A stretch of 8,228 nt of DNA from Paenibacillus sp. (lineage in GTDB: Bacteria > Bacillota > Bacilli > Paenibacillales > Paenibacillaceae): NCBI GenBank assembly GCA_029256665.1, contig JAQSXN010000143.1, positions 1-8,228 on the forward strand. The letters are read 5' to 3'. Below, in pieces: positions 5,742 through 8,228 of the stretch. The number at the start of each line of letters is the position of its first letter. Position 1 is the first letter of the stretch. Both the position numbers and the translations under genes were made by a program. The notes below the pieces were generated by a model. The model was not told the DNA's origin, searched no databases, and worked only from the letters and a program-made list of their open reading frames with translations.

Positions 5742-6608
5742 ATGAACGGACATAGAGTATTGTTGGTCGATGGCATGGCGATTCTGTTTCGCGCCTATTT
5801 CGCCACATCGTTTACGGGCAGCATCCGCCGGACGAGCAGCGGCTTGCCGGTGAATGCGGTGCATGGCTTCGTTCGCTATTTTATGGACGCCATCACGAAA
5901 TTCGATCCGACGCACGTCATCTGCTGTTGGGATATGGGCAGCAAGACGTTCCGGACGGAGCAATATGACGGGTATAAGTCGAACAGGCCGGCCGCACCGG
6001 AGGATCTGGTTCCGCAATTCGATCTCGTCAAGGAGGTCGTCGCGAGCTTCGGCGTTCCGAACGTCGGCATCGAGGGCTATGAGGCGGACGACTGTATCGG
6101 CACGCTGGCTGCCAAGTTTAAGGAGGTTGCCGACGTTTATATCGTGACAGGCGACCACGATCTTCTGCAACTGGTCGATGAGCGCGTTTCCGTCGCCATT
6201 ATGAAGAAGGGCATCGGCAACTATATGGTGTATTCGCCGGAGGTGTTATTCGCGGAACGCGGATTGACGCCGCCGCAAGTCATCGACATCAAAGGGCTTA
6301 TGGGCGACACCAGCGACAATTATCCGGGCGTACGGGGCATCGGAGAGAAGACGGCGCTCAAGCTTATTCAGGAGCATGGCTCCATCGACGGACTGCTGGC
6401 GAACCTCGAGTTAATCTCCAAGACGATCCGGGCCAAAATCGAAGCCGATCTCGAGATGCTGCATCTGTCCCGTGAGCTCGCGACGATTCGCTGCGACGCG
6501 CCGCTTGATACGCATATCGACAACTGCGGCTGGCAATACGACCGCCAGCTTGTGCTAAGCAAGTTCGAGGAATTGGAGTTTAAGAGCCTGGTTGCGTTGA
6601 TCGGTTAG
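5742..6608 (+). CDS. ypcP: 5'-3' exonuclease / flap endonuclease (YpcP-like, PolI N-terminal type)
   Basis: A 288-residue stand-alone version of the 5'-nuclease domain of DNA polymerase I. The metal-binding acidic residues are in place: LLVDG (Asp10), CWDMGSKTFR (Asp64), GYEADD (Glu114, Asp116, Asp117), TGDHD (Asp138, Asp140) and GDTSDNYPGVRGIG (Asp189, Asp192), which opens the helix-3-turn-helix DNA-binding element. The YDGYKSNR stretch at 75-82 is also typical. The enzyme would remove flaps and RNA primers during lagging-strand maturation and repair. No polymerase or proofreading domain follows and the length is normal for YpcP-type proteins. The start is uncertain: ATG 5742 has GGGAG twelve bases away, whereas TTG 5730 has AGGAG six bases away. 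It may be co-transcribed with the upstream aminotransferase, since no terminator separates them, and it ends with its own terminator. Confidence 0.92.
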   Translation: MNGHRVLLVDGMAILFRAYFATSFTGSIRRTSSGLPVNAVHGFVRYFMDAITKFDPTHVICCWDMGSKTFRTEQYDGYKSNRPAAPEDLVPQFDLVKEVVASFGVPNVGIEGYEADDCIGTLAAKFKEVADVYIVTGDHDLLQLVDERVSVAIMKKGIGNYMVYSPEVLFAERGLTPPQVIDIKGLMGDTSDNYPGVRGIGEKTALKLIQEHGSIDGLLANLELISKTIRAKIEADLEMLHLSRELATIRCDAPLDTHIDNCGWQYDRQLVLSKFEELEFKSLVALIG

Positions 6609-6643
6609 ACGTTGCGTTATATCAAACTCATGCAAAACCATTT

Positions 6644-6691
6644 ATGGCGATGAGCAGCGGCGGTATGCCCTATTCATGGCCATTTTTGTTT
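6644..6691 (+). terminator. Intrinsic terminator after ypcP
   Basis: ATGGCGATGA (6644-6653) pairs with TCATGGCCAT (6674-6683) with one mismatch. The 20-base loop contains a further small GGC/GCC stem, and TTTTGTTT follows. It closes the 4053-6608 unit. Confidence 0.7.
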
Positions 6692-6743
6692 GCGCGCTTC
6701 CCGCTCGCGTTTAACGAAAGGCGCGATTAGCTTTCATCCTGTG

Positions 6744-6792
6744 TTGACAATGCGGCGGTATACTGACAGGGAGCTTTAACTTGTTCCATTAT
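6744..6792 (+). promoter_or_regulatory. Weak promoter candidates upstream of the HD-domain gene
   Basis: A perfect TTGACA (6744-6749) is present, but the nearby TATACT (6759-6764) is only 9 bases away, too close for sigma-A. A better-spaced but weaker pair is CTGACA (6763-6768) and CATTAT (6787-6792), 18 bases apart. The gap 6692-6826 holds nothing else I can name. A promoter must exist somewhere here because a terminator lies upstream. Confidence 0.3.
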
Positions 6793-6826
6793 ACGCAGCC
6801 TAGTCGAGGCAAGGAGGCAATTCCAT

Positions 6827-7468
6827 ATGGGCATTCATCATTATTTTCGGTCGCTCAACGAGCTCGAGAGAATCTACAGATGTCCCGGCAAGTTCAAATT
6901 CGAGGAACATAGCGTCGCCGCGCACTCCTGGAAGGTAGTACAATACGCGAAGACGCTGGCGGATATCGAAGAACGAAACGGCGCAGCCGTCGATTGGAAG
7001 AAGCTTTACGAGATTACGAGCAGCCACGATTACGGCGAAATCTTTATCGGCGACATCAAGACGCCCGTGAAGCATGCTTCAAGAGAGCTTAGAGCATTGA
7101 TTCAACAAGTTGAAGAAGGAATGGTGGAGCGTTTCATCGATGAAAATATTCCTGAAGAGTTTAAGTCGATATTCCGCCAGCAGCTGCGGGAAGGGAAAGA
7201 CGAATCGATGGAAGGCTTGATCCTCGAGGTCGCGGACAAATTGGATCAGGTGTACGAGGCGTTCGCCGAGCTTAAGCGGGGTAATACCGAGAAGGAATTT
7301 ATCGAAATGTATCGCCAAGCCTTGATAAAAATCGCGGGAATTCGTTTGCATTGCGTCGACTATTTCCTGGACTGCATCCTGCCGGATATGGTGAACGACG
7401 AGATCGTATCCCCGGTCGACATAAGGCGCATTACGGACGAGGCGCTCGTCAACAGGCGTTCGGCATAA
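6827..7468 (+). CDS. HD-domain 5'-deoxynucleotidase, YfbR-like
   Basis: A 213-residue protein resembling E. coli YfbR, a metal-dependent phosphohydrolase that removes the 5'-phosphate from deoxynucleoside monophosphates. The HD-superfamily metal ligands are visible in order: His33 in EEHSVAAHSW, His67-Asp68 in SSHDYGE and Asp137 in EVADKLDQ. The sequence after the HD pair, IGDIKTPVKH, corresponds to LTGDLPTPVKY in YfbR, and VDYFLDCILP to MDYFMEIFVP. A cytoplasmic role in nucleotide-pool balance is inferred from the family; substrate range cannot be read from the sequence. ATG 6827 is preceded by AAGGAGG with 9-base spacing, an unambiguous start. It is a single-gene unit bounded by terminators at 6644 and 7482. 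Confidence 0.87.
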   Translation: MGIHHYFRSLNELERIYRCPGKFKFEEHSVAAHSWKVVQYAKTLADIEERNGAAVDWKKLYEITSSHDYGEIFIGDIKTPVKHASRELRALIQQVEEGMVERFIDENIPEEFKSIFRQQLREGKDESMEGLILEVADKLDQVYEAFAELKRGNTEKEFIEMYRQALIKIAGIRLHCVDYFLDCILPDMVNDEIVSPVDIRRITDEALVNRRSA

Positions 7469-7481
7469 GGCATGAGAACGG

Positions 7482-7504
7482 GACCGGATATCCGGTCTTT
7501 TTTT
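7482..7504 (+). terminator. Intrinsic terminator after the HD-domain gene
   Basis: The 16-bp perfect palindrome GACCGGATATCCGGTC (7482-7497) is followed by seven T residues (7498-7504). It isolates the HD-domain gene from the SinR-like gene. Confidence 0.93.
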
Positions 7505-7561
7505 GTTCACTATAACGAATAAGATAAAAGATTTCTCATAAAAAGCTAGACATATCAGCAC

Positions 7562-7590
7562 TTGACCTGTTCTCTTTAAAGAACTACAAT
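7562..7590 (+). promoter_or_regulatory. Sigma-A promoter of the sinR-like gene
   Basis: TTGACC (7562-7567) and TACAAT (7585-7590) are exactly 17 bases apart, each matching the consensus at 5 of 6 positions. The preceding 50 bases are A/T-rich. Transcription should begin near 7597, giving a leader of about 80 bases. That leader contains the palindrome CGTTATAACG (7604-7613) and complementary arms AATAGATC (7593-7600) and GATCTATT (7651-7658). Confidence 0.8.
7569..7584 (+). promoter_or_regulatory. SinR-type operator inside the promoter spacer
   Basis: GTTCTCT (7569-7575), two bases, then AAAGAAC (7578-7584), which is GTTCTTT on the other strand. Both halves fit the B. subtilis SinR box GTTCTYT, arranged as an inverted pair with the two-base gap known for SinR targets. 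It fills the spacer between -35 and -10, so binding would block RNA polymerase. Confidence 0.7.
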
Positions 7591-7677
7591 GAAATAGATC
7601 TTCCGTTATAACGACTTCCGACACCCGTTAACGCAGCCGCCAACGATACGGATCTATTCTGATTGAAGGAGAATACT

Positions 7678-8073
7678 ATGATTGGGGAACGGATTAAAAC
7701 GCTTAGGGAAAAGAAGGGATACTCGATAACGAAACTCGCGGATTTGGCGGGCGTGTCGAAATCGTATTTGAGCTACATCGAACGAAACGTGCAGAACAAT
7801 CCTTCCCTCCAGGTGCTGGCGAAGATCGCCTACCATCTGGATACGAATATGGAATATCTGTTGGGGGAGGATCTCCCGCCCAGGGTATGGGTGGAGGATG
7901 TCATGGACGAAGAATGGCATTCGATTCTGCGCGACGCCGTCGACGAAGGGATGAGTTCCGGCGATTTCCGCGCGCTCAAGGACCTTGTAAGAGGCCAGAA
8001 GTGGAAAGACGAGTTGTCGAATCCAACCAAGAAAAAAACATCTAACATCATTATTCTGCATATCGACAACTAG
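7678..8073 (+). CDS. sinR: SinR-type XRE-family transcriptional regulator
   Basis: A 131-residue DNA-binding protein closely resembling B. subtilis SinR, repressor of biofilm matrix genes. The N-terminal MIGERIKTLREKKGYS and the helix-turn-helix KLADLAGVSKSYLSYIERN (19-37) match SinR almost residue for residue in the recognition region. After a linker, residues 77-112 (DEEWHSILRDAVDEGMSS ... QKWKDE) correspond to the SinR oligomerisation domain, the part that pairs with SinI in B. subtilis. The start is ATG 7678 with AAGGAGA five bases before it. The promoter contains a SinR-type box, which suggests autorepression. No sinI lies upstream; the region downstream is repeat. The last ~19 residues (with NIIILHI) have no counterpart in SinR, and the TAG stop takes its G from the adjacent repeat, so the tail may be acquired. 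Other XRE regulators are possible but less likely. Confidence 0.88.
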   Translation: MIGERIKTLREKKGYSITKLADLAGVSKSYLSYIERNVQNNPSLQVLAKIAYHLDTNMEYLLGEDLPPRVWVEDVMDEEWHSILRDAVDEGMSSGDFRALKDLVRGQKWKDELSNPTKKKTSNIIILHIDN

Positions 8074-8228
8074 GGCGTGTCTGAAAACCCGTTCAGTGGC
8101 ACCTTTCACCGCCTTTTCGCCCCCTGCTTCGTTCCGTTTGCGTAGGCGGGCACCCGGGTACGCCTTCACAAACGCGCCTTGCATGGAACCAAAATTCAGC
8201 AAAATTTGCTCTCCTCAGAGTTCTCAGA
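8073..8228 (+). repeat. Second repeat family, right end cut by the window edge
   Basis: It begins GGGCGTGTCTGAAAAC at 8073 and the window ends GAGTTCTCAGA, whose reverse complement TCTGAGAACTC matches the left end TCTGAAAACCC (8080-8090) at 9 of 11 positions. These look like inverted ends with the last few bases missing. Inside is a 14-bp hairpin with two mismatches, CGTTTGCGTAGGCG (8135-8148) and CGCCTTCACAAACG (8161-8174). No gene is visible. The base pair TA precedes the element. It is unrelated in sequence to the GTTCAAAAAGT family. I recall similar GGGCGTGTCTGAAAA repeats in Paenibacillaceae but cannot confirm that here. Confidence 0.7.

Noticed and set aside
6744..6764. TTGACA followed by TATACT as a promoter.
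   Set aside because: Only 9 bases separate the boxes, far from the 16-18 needed by sigma-A; kept only as part of a weak candidate region.
6609..6826. Possible small RNA or riboswitch in the 218-base gap before the HD-domain gene.
   Set aside because: Only a terminator for ypcP and weak promoter-like boxes are visible; no recognisable RNA motif.

Overview
The window looks like chromosomal DNA from a spore-forming Bacillota, most likely Paenibacillaceae (Paenibacillus or Cohnella type). The reasons are a moderately GC-rich coding sequence with strong AGGAGG-type ribosome sites and TTG/ATG starts, a Coat F-like spore protein tail, a SinR-type regulator, YusI- and YpcP-like proteins, and intergenic repeats. 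All recognised genes lie on the + strand. Most are ordinary housekeeping genes; I see no phage, transposase, CRISPR array or defence island.

Layout: (1) 3-218 is the 3' end of a Gln-rich spore-coat-like gene, followed by a 34-bp repeat relic and a terminator. (2) 297-2140 is a promoter, an Lrp/AsnC regulator and a class I aminotransferase (the pair resembles B. subtilis yugG-yugH, alaR-alaT), closed by a terminator. (3) 2193-3773 holds a PduO-type cobalamin adenosyltransferase directly followed by an RluD/RluA-family pseudouridine synthase. (4) 3780-4029 holds repeats: the tail of one copy, a 16-bp spacer, then a complete 167-bp element with inverted ends. (5) 4053-6608 holds a Spx/ArsC-fold protein (YusI type) whose stop overlaps the start of a DapL/MtnE-like aminotransferase, then a PolI-type 5'-3' exonuclease (YpcP type), closed by a terminator. 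(6) 6827-7504 is a YfbR-type HD-domain nucleotidase with its own terminator. (7) 7562-8073 is a SinR-type regulator whose promoter carries a near-ideal SinR box pair between -35 and -10. (8) From 8073 to the window end lies a second, unrelated repeat that is cut by the window edge.

Two things deserve attention. The first is the likely autoregulatory circuit of the SinR homologue, which has no sinI next to it here. The second is a pair of non-coding repeat families. One, with GTTCAAAAAGT/ACTTTTTGAAC ends, is seen as a full copy, a truncated tandem copy, an internally deleted relic and a solo end, and two of its ends sit immediately upstream of ribosome binding sites. The other abuts, and completes, the sinR stop codon.
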